Source of the DNA: Phoenicibacter congonensis
GTDB lineage: Bacteria > Actinomycetota > Coriobacteriia > Coriobacteriales > Eggerthellaceae
Length of the DNA: 64,000 nucleotides
Reading direction: 5' to 3'
Assembly: GCF_900169485.1 (NCBI RefSeq)
Contig: NZ_LT821227.1
Location: forward strand, 930,001-994,000
The position numbers and the translations under genes were made by a program. Under the pieces are notes generated by a model. It saw only the letters and a program-made list of their open reading frames with translations. It was not told where the DNA came from and made no database searches. Within the stretch, counting starts at the first letter, position 1. The number at the start of each line of letters is the position of its first letter. Shown one piece after another: positions 46,527-55,211 of the stretch.

Positions 46527-46586
46527 CTATTTTCTACAAGTGCCATGGCCTCAACAGCCACAACGTTGACCAAAGACTTGTGTCAT
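46527..46586 (-). CDS. Possible 19-residue Cys-rich micro-ORF with an in-frame UGA (doubtful)
   Basis: Between rubrerythrin and its terminator the minus strand reads MTQVFGQRCGC, then TGA (46551-46553), then GHGTCRK and TAG. With UGA as Cys or Sec this gives a CGC-x-GH-x2-C metal-binding-like motif. There is no clear SECIS hairpin and only a weak ribosome-binding site. It could equally be chance. Confidence 0.2.
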
Positions 46587-46640
46587 TGCCAATAAATGAC
46601 TTCTTATTTGGCGCGATGGGCACGAGCCAGAGTCTGAAAA

Positions 46641-47177
46641 CTAGAAGTTTTCAGCAGAAATCTCGAAGTAGGATTGTGGGTGATTGCAAACAGGGCACAC
46701 ATCTGGAGCTTTTGTTCCAATGATAATGTGACCGCAGTTGCGGCATTCCCAAATTTTAACTTCTGATTTCTCAAAAACCTCTTTAGCTTCAACGTTGTGA
46801 AGGAGTTTGCGATAGCGTTCCTCGTGATGTTTTTCAATTTGTCCAACTTGACGGAATTTTTCTGCTAATTCTGAAAAACCTTCATCTTCAGCAGTCTTTG
46901 CAAATTCTTCATACATGTCGGTCCACTCATAGTTTTCGCCATCGGCGGCAGCTGTTAGATTTTCGGTTGTTGAGCCAATTCCTTCTAATTCGCGAAACCA
47001 CATTTTTGCATGGTATTGTTCGTTAGCTGAGGTTTTGCGGAAAATTTCAGCGATCTGCTCAAAACCTTCCTTTTTCGCAACGCTTGCAAAATAGTTGTAT
47101 TTGTTTGTTGCTTGTGATTCACCTGCAAAAGCTGCTTGCAGGTTTTTTTCTGTTTGTGTTCCCGCATACTTAGACAT
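46641..47177 (-). CDS. Rubrerythrin
   Basis: A 178-residue protein. The N-terminal ferritin-like di-iron domain includes [20 protein letters not shown] and [15 protein letters not shown], plus the second pair [20 protein letters not shown] and [14 protein letters not shown]. The C-terminal rubredoxin-like knuckle has CRNCG and CPVC. Rubrerythrin reduces hydrogen peroxide in anaerobes using electrons passed through the rubredoxin iron. The start at 47177 is chosen for AAGGAG upstream; the longer frame to 47258 has no such site. Monocistronic. Confidence 0.93.
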   Translation of the reverse strand: MSKYAGTQTEKNLQAAFAGESQATNKYNYFASVAKKEGFEQIAEIFRKTSANEQYHAKMWFRELEGIGSTTENLTAAADGENYEWTDMYEEFAKTAEDEGFSELAEKFRQVGQIEKHHEERYRKLLHNVEAKEVFEKSEVKIWECRNCGHIIIGTKAPDVCPVCNHPQSYFEISAENF

Positions 47178-47434
47178 AACATACTCCTTTAACTCTTTCA
47201 GTGAGACCCAACTTCTCACACCTTTTATTCTATCCAGCTCACTTTCTTTTGTTAACAACTTGGATGAAAAATTAACATTTCTCTTTTCGTATACGGTTTT
47301 TTTAATTTAAAAAATACCTGCATATCCCTCTTTTTTAAATTTCAGAGTCTCATGCTGTCTGGAGCTGTCACTCAGTGTCACAAGTCGTCACGCGACCCTT
47401 GTTTGGACCGCACTTTTTTTAATTCGCAAGAATA

Positions 47435-47583
47435 AGAAAACCGACGCTAAGCAACAATCAAAAAGCCAACTATAAAAATAAGTCAAAAAGTTGACGTAAA
47501 TAACAATCTAAATATTGGCTTTAAATAACAGTCAACCAACTGACGTTAAACAATAAGCAAAGAGCTGGCTTTTAATAACAATC
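47435..47583. repeat. Six diverged 25-bp tandem repeats
   Basis: Units start at 47435, 47460, 47485 (24 bp), 47509, 47534 and 47559. Each ends in a variant of AATAACAATC or AATAAGTC and carries a variable GACG/GGCT centre, often alternating TTGACG and TTGGCT. The block is AT-rich and non-coding and directly precedes a second, larger tandem repeat. Confidence 0.7.
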
Positions 47584-47613
47584 AATAATTTTGTTATCAT
47601 TCACCCCCCCCAA

Positions 47614-48046
47614 ATGTGCTGAATCGCTTTTGGAATGTTAGTGACTGCAGCGTTCCGCATGTGGAGAAGCGCTTTTTTCCTATTCTGACGGCCGAGAGCC
47701 ATTTGCCAAAGCGTCTCCCACATGTGCTGAAACGCTTTAGAAGTGCTGGTGACTGCAGCGATTCGCATATGCTGCTGCGTTTTTATCTTTTTTGTCGGCC
47801 GAGAGCCATTTGCCATAGTATATCTCCCGCATGTGCTGAATCTCTTTTGGAATGTTAGTGACTGCAGCGTTCCGCTTGTGGAGTAGTGCTTTTTTCCTAT
47901 TCTGACGGCCGAGAGCCATTTGCCAAAGCGTCTCCCGCATGTGTTGAATCGCTTTTGGAATGTTAGTGACTGCAGCGTTCCGCTTGTGGAGTAGTGTTTT
48001 TTGCCTATTCTGACGGCCGATAGCCATTTGCCAAAGCGTCTCCCGT
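47614..48046. repeat. Four tandem repeats of 108-109 bp
   Basis: Units begin with ATGTGCTGAATC or a variant at 47614, 47722, 47831 and 47939. They share AATGTTAGTGACTGCAGCGT, GACGGCCGAGAGCCATTTGCC and GTCTCCCGC blocks. Unit 2 is the most diverged; units 3 and 4 are nearly identical. Because 108 is a multiple of three, a 168-codon minus frame runs through it, but unit 3 shifts the frame and no start signal is present. I treat it as non-coding satellite-like DNA, more GC-rich than its surroundings. Confidence 0.8.
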
Positions 48047-48669
48047 GCGCGGTGAGGTGCTCTTTTGGACTCTTAATCCCTTGCTTTGTTTGGAATAGAT
48101 TCCTCATTGTTTATTTAAGTCCTTAAACGCTAATCTAAAAAGGTGCAAATACGCGAATGTCTATTACCAATTAATTTAAAAGTGGGTGGCAAATCTTCTA
48201 AAGATAAAAAAACTATTCTGTTTTTTAGTCATCAAGACAATAAAAGAGCATTCTGCTTTTAATTGGTTTTTGATTAGTCTGTTTATTTAAGCGTCAAAAT
48301 GCCAGCAACATTTTTGTGTACAAAATATCGTTCTGTACTTTTTTAAGCTATTTGATGATCGAATATATTAGTGAACGTTCGTTTTGTCATTATTTATAAC
48401 TGAACGAACATTCTTTTATTAAACATGTTTTTAGGTATATTGTTAATCAATCTAAACTTGATAACATTCAAATGCTATTTTTTGCTACAAATTTTATGTT
48501 GACTGAATAATTAAATAAGTGCTCAAAAATTCAAATTTTGCCCAGTGTATCGATAGTGTTAAAAAATATTTTTTCGAATAATTATTTTGAATTTGGTGTA
48601 TAACAGTTACGGTTAAAGTTACCAAAGTAACATTTATTAAATTTTAGGGATTGAAGGGGATGAACTTAA
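48047..48669. other. AT-rich gap with a TetR-type inverted repeat (48373-48413)
   Basis: About 620 bp with no gene. It contains GAACGTTCGTT (48373-48383) and its imperfect inverse AACGAACATTC (48403-48413), each resembling a TetR-family half or full operator (AACGnnCGTT core in the first). A second symmetrical patch, GTTACGGTTAAAGTTACC followed by AAAGTAAC, lies around 48608-48632 next to the start of the permease operon. These are probably the control region of that operon. Confidence 0.5.
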
Positions 48670-48960
48670 ATGGAGAATAAAGTAACAAAAAAAGAGATTT
48701 CAAAAACCTATCACAGAGATTGCACATTGCTTGCTCTTTTTGCAGCTTTCATGTGGGCAATTGTAACCATGGTTATGTTTCAGGCAGAAAGCCTAACAAG
48801 CGCGCCTGGTGCTGAAACAATTATTTTCGCAATTTCGCTTACTACTGGCATTGGCCTAACGCTTGGCCTTTTTGCTGTTTATCGTCATCTTCACAACAAC
48901 GAAGACCCAATTTATCGCGAAGACATTGCAAATCTTAAACTCATCAAAGAAGCTGAATAG
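48670..48960 (+). CDS. Small two-helix membrane protein of the permease operon
   Basis: A 96-residue protein with two TM helices (CTLLALFAAFMWAIVTMVMF and IIFAISLTTGIGLTLGLFAV) and a cytoplasmic charged end. AGGGGATG lies upstream of the ATG. It is the first gene of a four-gene operon that ends in an APC-type permease. No family recognised; it is likely an accessory subunit or co-regulated membrane protein. Confidence 0.7.
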   Translation: MENKVTKKEISKTYHRDCTLLALFAAFMWAIVTMVMFQAESLTSAPGAETIIFAISLTTGIGLTLGLFAVYRHLHNNEDPIYREDIANLKLIKEAE

Positions 48961-48973
48961 TTGGGTTTTAGTG

Positions 48974-49324
48974 ATGTCAGAAAAATCGAACAGCACTAAA
49001 AACTCTGCAGGCACTGCCGCAGGCACAAAGGAATCATCTATGCGTGAGCGTGTGCTTCTCGTTGTTGACATATTTTTTGTGTTGATTTTGTGCTTCGTTG
49101 TTCTTCTCATAACAATGTTTTGCCAAAATCTTTTGACAAGCGACACCGAAGTGCTTGCCTATGTACTTGATCCTAAAACACTCATTCCTGTGATTCTTGC
49201 AATTGCTGCGTTTGTTGCGTTTCTAGTGAAAATGAGCACAAAAGATTTGAAAGAAATTGTTGAGATTGAGTATGCTGATGCAGCTGATGAAGGGGATAGT
49301 GATGAGCGTGTGGTCAATAATTAA
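48974..49324 (+). CDS. Small two-helix membrane protein of the permease operon
   Basis: A 116-residue protein starting at ATG 48974, 13 bp after the previous stop. Two TM helices: LVVDIFFVLILCFVVLLITM and LIPVILAIAAFVAFLV. The tail is acidic (EIEYADAADEGDSDERV). A longer frame from 48863 overlaps the previous gene and is rejected. The next small gene starts inside its 3' end, so translation is probably coupled. Confidence 0.7.
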   Translation: MSEKSNSTKNSAGTAAGTKESSMRERVLLVVDIFFVLILCFVVLLITMFCQNLLTSDTEVLAYVLDPKTLIPVILAIAAFVAFLVKMSTKDLKEIVEIEYADAADEGDSDERVVNN

Positions 49325-49415
49325 TATTGTTGCCTGGGTTCTGTGTGGACTCTTCCTTTTCTTAATTCTTGGTGACATGATTAAAACTGAATTCGGGGAC
49401 AGAAAGAAAAAATAG
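49302..49415 (+). CDS. 37-residue single-helix transporter accessory peptide
   Basis: ATG at 49302, with AAGGGGA 7 nt upstream, opens a 37-residue frame: SVWSIINIVAWVLCGLFLFL, then ILGDMIKTEFGDRKKK. It has one TM helix and a basic end. It overlaps the previous gene by 23 nt and ends 6 bp before the permease. Size, topology and position match the small subunits often encoded just before amino-acid transporters (MetS-type). The role is inferred. Confidence 0.7.
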   Translation: MSVWSIINIVAWVLCGLFLFLILGDMIKTEFGDRKKK

Positions 49416-49421
49416 ACGGAA

Positions 49422-51008
49422 ATGGAAGAGTTGAAGAAGAAAGATGGCGCCGCTGGAGTAGCGGTAGGCACCAACGCGCGAGTTGCCACTGATAATCTTG
49501 GTGCTAAATTGGACGCTGCTAACGCTGATTCTAAAAACGCAGTAAATAGTCAAGGCACAGATAATGGCAGCGACGAGAAGAAAAAACCTGCAACAACTAA
49601 GATTCTTGGTCCTATTCACATATGGGCGCTTGGTGTTGGAATCGTTCTCGTTGGCGAATTCATGGGCTGGAATTTTACCGTTGCTAAAGGCGGTTCACTG
49701 GGTTCGGTAATCGCACTTTGGACAGTTGCCATGATGTATGTGACGATTGTTATGATGAACACTGAAATGGGTTCAGTGATGCCAGAGGCTGGCGGTCAAT
49801 ATACAATGGCGAAATATCTTTTAGGTCCGCTAGCTGCTTTTATAGTGGGACTCATGCTCGTTCTTGAATATTCGATGCTTGAGGCTGCTGATGTTTTGGT
49901 TGTAGGTCAGATAATTGAGTCGGTTAACCCTGCTTTGCATTCTTTGCCATTTATTATCCTTGCCTTGCTTGCCCTAACCTATCTCAACTATCGTGGCGCC
50001 TATGCAACGCTTACGCTGAATTTTATAATCACAGCAGTTGCTTTTTGTACGATTATGATATTGCTCATTTCGACAAATTTTTGGGATCCTCAAGCAACAC
50101 TTCTCGATTTAAAACATCTGACTGACGGTCTTCCATATGGCTACATTGGAATCATTGCAGCAATGCAGTTCGCCGTTTGGTTCTTCCTTGGAATTGAGGG
50201 AGGCGCTCTTGCTGCTAACGAATGCCGTTCGGCTAGTCGTTCGCTTCCTTTAGGAACGATGATTGGCCTGGCTGTGCTTTTGATTGGAGCTTCGCTCACA
50301 TGGTTCTTGTGTTCTGGCCTTGTCCCAGTCGATGAACTTGGAGTTTCGGCATTTCCTCTTTATGATGCTGCCCTTGCTACTGGAAAACTCTATGTAATTG
50401 TTGCTCTGTTTGTCGGGACAATCATGGCCTGCATGGCATCTGCTAATGGTTGCATTAATGATGCGAGCACCGCATGGAGCGCGATGTCTAAAGACGGTCT
50501 CATACCTTCAGTTTTTGCGAAAAAACATCCTAAATATAAATCGCCTTACCGAGCAATCGTGTTTTTACTCCCAATTTCAATGGCATTTGCATTCACAGGT
50601 TTGCTCGACCAAGTTGTAACATTCTCTATTTTTTCAGCATTAATGGTCTATGTTATTACCGTTGTAATGTTTTTCCGCTTTAGAAAAATGTATCCACTCG
50701 GGAAAATTAAACGCGGATATGTTGCACCTTTGTTCCCATTGCCAGCTATTATTGCAGCTGTTCTAATTGGAATGACTTTGCTTGGTGTTTACCTCGGCTA
50801 TTGGGTCAACATTCTTGGCGGCGTTGCTTTCTATTTCCTTGCTTCTGTGTGGTTTTTGGTGCGCAGAAACAAATTTGTTGACAAAAAGACATTCCTTTTG
50901 CCTGGCAGAAAACAATGGCCAAAGCCAATTTTGGGAAAGCAAGAGTCTGAAGCAGCTGCTGCTGCCGTTTCAGCAAAAACTGCAGAGCCTGCAACAAGCG
51001 AGTCGTAG
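49422..51008 (+). CDS. APC-superfamily permease (amino acid or ethanolamine type)
   Basis: A 528-residue protein with a 60-residue hydrophilic N-terminus and about 12 TM helices. APC signatures include GEFMGWNFTVAKGG (first helix break), NTEMGSVMPEAGGQYTMAKY and GIEGGALAANECRSASRSLP, the last like the ethanolamine permease group. The C-terminal tail is Ala-rich. It is the last gene of the operon. Its transcription probably ends at the hairpin 51293-51330, after the first repeat copies. The substrate cannot be read from the sequence; ethanolamine or an amino acid is most likely. Confidence 0.85.
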   Translation: MEELKKKDGAAGVAVGTNARVATDNLGAKLDAANADSKNAVNSQGTDNGSDEKKKPATTKILGPIHIWALGVGIVLVGEFMGWNFTVAKGGSLGSVIALWTVAMMYVTIVMMNTEMGSVMPEAGGQYTMAKYLLGPLAAFIVGLMLVLEYSMLEAADVLVVGQIIESVNPALHSLPFIILALLALTYLNYRGAYATLTLNFIITAVAFCTIMILLISTNFWDPQATLLDLKHLTDGLPYGYIGIIAAMQFAVWFFLGIEGGALAANECRSASRSLPLGTMIGLAVLLIGASLTWFLCSGLVPVDELGVSAFPLYDAALATGKLYVIVALFVGTIMACMASANGCINDASTAWSAMSKDGLIPSVFAKKHPKYKSPYRAIVFLLPISMAFAFTGLLDQVVTFSIFSALMVYVITVVMFFRFRKMYPLGKIKRGYVAPLFPLPAIIAAVLIGMTLLGVYLGYWVNILGGVAFYFLASVWFLVRRNKFVDKKTFLLPGRKQWPKPILGKQESEAAAAAVSAKTAEPATSES

Positions 51009-51065
51009 CTAATTATCGTTGGAGCTTCAACTCGACCTTTGTCGCACTGGTGGCACTGGTGGGAC

Positions 51066-51891
51066 TGGTGCCAGTCATGGAATTGCAACGGTCGACAATG
51101 GTGCCAGTCATGAATACCTTCGACATTGGTGTCAGACATGAATTTAGACTGTTAACAATGGTGCCAGAGATGAATTAAGGCTAAGCTGTTGATTGTGCAA
51201 CACGACATTGATATTATGCCCCTCCGCGACTAACTTTTAGATTAGTCCCTCTCTTTTGCGCGACTGCAACTAAGCGGTCGCCCCTTTAACATAAAAATCC
51301 CGTGACTGAGATACGGCCACGGGATTTTTTAGCACTGGTGACAGACATGAATTACATTCCGTCGACATTGGTGCCAGACGTAAATTACATTCCGCCATCA
51401 TTGGTGTCAGACATGAATTACAACGGTCTACTAAGGTGCCAGACATAAATTACATTCCGTTGACACTGGTGACAGACATGAAATGTAAGCACTGGTGCCA
51501 GACATAATTTGAGACTATTGGCACTGGTGACAGACATGAATGCTTTGAGACTATTGGCAATGGTGACAGACGTAAATTGCATTTAGCATCTGAGCCAGTC
51601 ATCACGCAATGGTGCCAGACATAAATTACATTCCGTTGACACTGGTGACAGACATGAAATGTAAGCAATGGTGCCAGACATAATTTGAGACTATTGACAC
51701 TGGTGACAGACATGAATGCTTTGAGACTATTGGCAATGGTGCCAGACGTAAATTGCATTTAGCATCTGAGCCAGTCATCACGCAATGGTGCCAGACGTAA
51801 ATTACATTCCGTCGACATTGGTGACAGACATTAAATGTAAGCACTGGTGACAGACATGAATTCGCAGTAAAAGCATCGCCGTTCCAGACAT
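51066..51891 (+). repeat. TGGTGNCAG repeat array I with a 176-bp higher-order period
   Basis: Twenty cores matching TGGTGNCAGWCRTRAA start at about 51066, 51099, 51127, 51159, 51336, 51369, 51402, 51434, 51467, 51493, 51524, 51561, 51610, 51643, 51669, 51701, 51737, 51786, 51819 and 51845, all on the plus strand. A degenerate copy is near 51881. Common spacings are 31-33 and 26 bp. The segment beginning TAAATTACATTCC recurs at 51446, 51622 and 51798, an exact 176-bp period. No gene is present. Confidence 0.9.
51293..51330 (+). terminator. Terminator inside repeat array I
   Basis: AAAAATCCCGTG (51293-51304) and CACGGGATTTTTT (51318-51330) form a stem with a 13-nt loop and tails that work in both directions. 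It probably ends the permease transcript. Confidence 0.75.
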
Positions 51892-51910
51892 GAGGTTCTC
51901 TCACGTCATT

Positions 51911-52510
51911 TTAATTTTTCTGATTGTTGATCTCTTGCTGTTGTTTATACTTTTCGCGCATCATCTCTGTGGTTTCTGCTATGAATTCAATTTCTTTCAT
52001 AAAGTGTTCAGAATCTTCAAAAAGGGTGTAATATAGGCACGCGTTTGCATATGTGAAAAATAGAGGCTGAACTACCTCGTGAGGAAGCCCAATCTTCGAC
52101 TCGACCGATTTTGTGTAATTGTCATAACGCTCGTCAGTTCGTTTAAATAACTTAAGGCATGAATCGTGGTACTTAGGCGATATATATACGTTCATTACAA
52201 ATCGATATTTTTTACTATTTCGTTTTAGCTTTGAATAGTCTACATTTAACAGTTCTTCCTTTAGATTTTCAAAATTGTTAGGAAGGATCTTTAAGAAATC
52301 GTCGTCAATTAATTGTGCGCAGTAGTTTGTTGTTTCGATGATCAAATCGTCTACGCTATCAAAATAGGTGTATATATTCCCAGCTGAAATTCCAGCGGCT
52401 TTAGCAAGTTTACGCACACTCGTTTCCGCCAGGCCTTTTTCACTTAAACAGTCAAAGCATTTTTTCATTATTTCGATTTTTCGCTCACGATGCTGCTCCT
52501 CGGTGCGCAT
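51911..52510 (-). CDS. TetR/AcrR-family transcriptional regulator
   Basis: A 199-residue protein with a typical TetR helix-turn-helix at residues 10-55 (KKCFDCLSEKGLAETSVRKL and ISAGNIYTYFDSVDDLI) and an all-helical ligand domain. It lies between repeat array I and a truncated MATE transporter gene, which reads in the same direction downstream of nothing else. It may once have controlled that transporter, or it may act on the TetR-like inverted repeat at 48373 before the permease operon. Confidence 0.9.
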   Translation of the reverse strand: MRTEEQHRERKIEIMKKCFDCLSEKGLAETSVRKLAKAAGISAGNIYTYFDSVDDLIIETTNYCAQLIDDDFLKILPNNFENLKEELLNVDYSKLKRNSKKYRFVMNVYISPKYHDSCLKLFKRTDERYDNYTKSVESKIGLPHEVVQPLFFTYANACLYYTLFEDSEHFMKEIEFIAETTEMMREKYKQQQEINNQKN

Positions 52511-52611
52511 ATTGTTTTATTCCCTTTACTCGAATTTTCATTTAAAACGCCATCAATAGGATACTCAGAAACGTAACTTCATCGAACCTAAATCGCAAAT
52601 ATTATAAACAG

Positions 52612-53431
52612 TTATAAGTTAGAAGAACCTTTATTTAATGCTTTAAGCAATAACGCTAACATAGTTGAAATAATTCTTGCAAATACAGTGCTCCACCAGA
52701 TTGTGATCTGTCCTCCAAACAGCGGTGGCAAAACTAGCATTAATCCAAGCATGAGGACAGGTTCAATAAATGTCAAAACATAGGACAATGCTGCTTTTTC
52801 TGTTGCATAAAATCCAGCAGTGGAAATTCTTGTAATTGCTAAAAAATGAAACCGAAACTAGAAAAATTGGGATGATTTTAGCAATCTCAGAATTTACTGT
52901 ATCTGAAGAACTTAACAATGTTCCTACATGCCATCTGCCAAAATACATGATGGCGCATCCGATAAAAGCAAGATTAACAGGAAAAATGTATGCCATACGT
53001 TTTACTTCTGCTAACTCATTTGCTTTTCGTTCACCATAATATTTGCTCATAAGTGGCTGACTACCATCAACTACGCCTTGCAAAACCAAATAGATAATGC
53101 AGATGATATAAGAGATGCCTGCATAGGTAGCAATCGCTTCTTCTCCGTCATAGAATGCAGAAAATCGATTGATGATTACCAGTGAAATATTAGGAGTCAG
53201 AGCGAGTCCAAAAGGAGCAAGTCCAACTCTGAAAATTGATTTGCAAAGATTCCGAAATTCACCTGAATTTATGCAAATACACAATTTCTTCTTTGACACA
53301 GAATACAAAAGAGCAATGAGAAAGGTGACTCCCTGACCAATAATCGAGGCAAGAGCTGCCCTGCCCATTCTTTGATCAAAAACCCATACCAGCAAATAAT
53401 CAAGAATGATATTTGCAACAAAACCGCCTAT
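52612..53431 (-). pseudogene. MATE-family transporter, truncated and frameshifted
   Basis: From the 53431 end the frame reads NIILDYLLVWVFDQRMGRAA and continues through ISYIICIIYLVLQGVVDGSQ and MSKYYGERKANE, typical of MATE multidrug exporters. Near 52840 the frame shifts by one. In the other frame the protein continues ITRISTAGFYATEKAALSYV and PPLFGGQITIWWSTVFARII to a TAA at 52612. Only about 270 of the usual 450 residues remain; the N-terminal half is gone. The break at about 53431 is exactly where repeat array II begins, so expansion or recombination of the array probably removed it. Confidence 0.85.
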
Positions 53432-53437
53432 TTACAC

Positions 53438-54045
53438 TGGTGCCAGTCATGAATTTCTTTGCGAATAAACTTCTGTGCTCGAGTTGTATTTACACTGGTG
53501 CCAGACATGAATGTGTGTCATCAGCATTAGTGCCAGACATGATTTTCTTTAAGTTTGCACTGGTGCCAGACATGAATTTCTTTACGAATAAACTCCTGTG
53601 CTCGAGTTGTATTTACACTGGTGCCAGTCATGAATTTCTTTACGTATGTTCTTCCGTGTTTGAATTAAGTTTGCACTGGTGCCAGACATGAATTTCTTTG
53701 CGTATGGATTTCAGTGTTATAGCTGTATTCACACTAATTACAGACATTGATGTCATCCATCAGTATTAGTGCCAGACATTAGTTTTATTGCGTATGAATT
53801 TCCTTCTTAGATCTGTATTCACACTGGTGCCAGTCATGAATGTGTGTCATCAGCACTGGTGCCAGTCATGAAATTCTTTGCGCATGGACTTCCGTGTTTG
53901 ATTAAGTTTGCACTGGTGCCAGACATGAATTTCTTTACGAATAAACTCCTGTGTTCTCCTATATTTACATTGGTGCCAGACATGAATTTCTTTGCGCATG
54001 GACTTCCGTGTTTGAATTAAGTTTGCACTGGTGTCAGACGTAAAC
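53438..54045 (+). repeat. TGGTGNCAG repeat array II with 58/32-bp quantised spacing
   Basis: Thirteen cores start at 53438, 53496, 53528, 53561, 53619, 53677, 53735 (degenerate), 53767, 53825, 53857, 53913, 53971 and 54029. Spacings are 58, 32, 33, 58, 58, 58, 32, 58, 32, 56, 58 and 58 bp. Sequence between cores is also related (AATTTCTTTGCG and CTTCCGTGTTTGAATTAAGT recur). All copies read on the plus strand. Small frames through it on either strand only reflect the repeat. Confidence 0.9.
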
Positions 54046-54163
54046 TTCATAGATACAACAAGTCCCTTTAATAGGACGTTTCGTTATTGAGATTGTGTTC
54101 AAATATTATTTGAATAGTAAAATTTAGAAATTGATATCTGTCGTATTGAGCGTGAGCATTTTT

Positions 54164-55165
54164 ATGAATGGTGTTTTCGGAAATACTTTCGATTTTAATC
54201 GGAATGGAAACATTGACCCTTTTGAGCGCGCTGCAGAATATTCGCTTGTAAATCACATTCTGGATGGAAATGACAAGTTTACCAGGCTGAGTGATAAGCA
54301 TGAGCATTCTTACAATTCCAGTTTTGAAGGAGAATCCAACACAACCACTGATTTTCCTAGCTCGTCTAGTGACATTGACGAGGACGATACTTGGCTCAAT
54401 GATTCTGACGATGATGATTTCTGTTTAGATGATTCTGACAATGATAACTGGTTAGATGATTTGGACGATGACGATTGGCCCATTGATACTGATGAGGATG
54501 GTTCTTTAGCTGGGAATTACGACTTCAGCGAGGCTACTGACTTTATCTTTAACAAAAAAGAATGCGAGAGTGCGGACAATACTTCAGCTGAGAAGCGCAG
54601 CTCGCAAGAAGATGATTTTGGGTATACAGAACCCGATTTTTTAAAAAAATCATGTGCGAGTGACGTATCTTCTGACAGTAAAGTCGCGAATGTCTGCGAC
54701 GAATCAACTTCAAATGAGTTCGATTCCTTTTGCCTAGATTATGTTAGTTCTGGTATTTCACCGGGTTATTCAAGCTCTTCAAATATTGACAATCAGCCTC
54801 CTTCCGATTCTAGTGATTTAGACATTGATGCTTATAACATCGAGAAATATCCCCTTGGATCGAAACTGGGATATTTTAAAGAACCGATAGAAAAAGGCTC
54901 AATTGTGCATCCAGACGTAAAGGTTAACTTACTGACGTCTTTGATGTATGGGGTAAAAAAGATTCCGTATGAGGCTCATAAAAAAATGCAAAAAGCAGGT
55001 GCTCTTTGTTTTAAGGATCGGATTAAGCTTTGGGAAGAACGCAGAGATTATCTTCTAGAACATCACTTTGATTTTGATAGGCTATCAAAAATGAGTAAAA
55101 AGGATGCACTTGATATGATTAAACAAGCTGGCTTAAACCCCTATGACTATTGGGATATGTTCTAG
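54164..55165 (+). CDS. EF-hand-like, Asp/Ser-rich acidic protein
   Basis: A 333-residue protein (344 if a TTG at 54131 is used). Near the start FDFNRNGNIDPFERAAEY contains an EF-hand-type calcium loop (D-x-N-x-N-G-x-I-D-x-x-E). Residues about 60-120 are extremely acidic (for example DSDDDDFCLDDSDNDNWLDD), followed by a Ser-rich middle. The C-terminal 90 residues look folded and helical (YEAHKKMQKAGALCFKDRI and KKDALDMIKQAGLNPYDYWD). No signal peptide or TM is clear. Function unknown; calcium binding is inferred. It is bracketed by repeat arrays II and III. Confidence 0.7.
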   Translation: MNGVFGNTFDFNRNGNIDPFERAAEYSLVNHILDGNDKFTRLSDKHEHSYNSSFEGESNTTTDFPSSSSDIDEDDTWLNDSDDDDFCLDDSDNDNWLDDLDDDDWPIDTDEDGSLAGNYDFSEATDFIFNKKECESADNTSAEKRSSQEDDFGYTEPDFLKKSCASDVSSDSKVANVCDESTSNEFDSFCLDYVSSGISPGYSSSSNIDNQPPSDSSDLDIDAYNIEKYPLGSKLGYFKEPIEKGSIVHPDVKVNLLTSLMYGVKKIPYEAHKKMQKAGALCFKDRIKLWEERRDYLLEHHFDFDRLSKMSKKDALDMIKQAGLNPYDYWDMF

Positions 55166-55211
55166 ATAGCTAAGTGATTAATCAAAGATTACACATTAAG
55201 ACAATTTTTAC

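Noticed and set aside
47601-48107. 168-codon minus-strand ORF with internal repeats
   Set aside because: It exists only because the 108-bp tandem unit is a multiple of three. One unit shifts the frame, the same repeats appear in other frames, and there is no start signal.
53413-53691. Plus-strand ORF reading LVPDMNFF repeats through array II, and minus-strand ORFs reading IHVWHQC or MSVTSV
   Set aside because: The variable positions of the core do not follow codon logic in any frame (they give Trp, Cys or stop in one minus frame), and the frames have no ribosome-binding sites or conserved ends.
51066-54045. Repeat arrays as CRISPR
   Set aside because: Cores are 16 bp and degenerate, the sequences between them are themselves repeated, spacing takes several values, and no cas gene is present.
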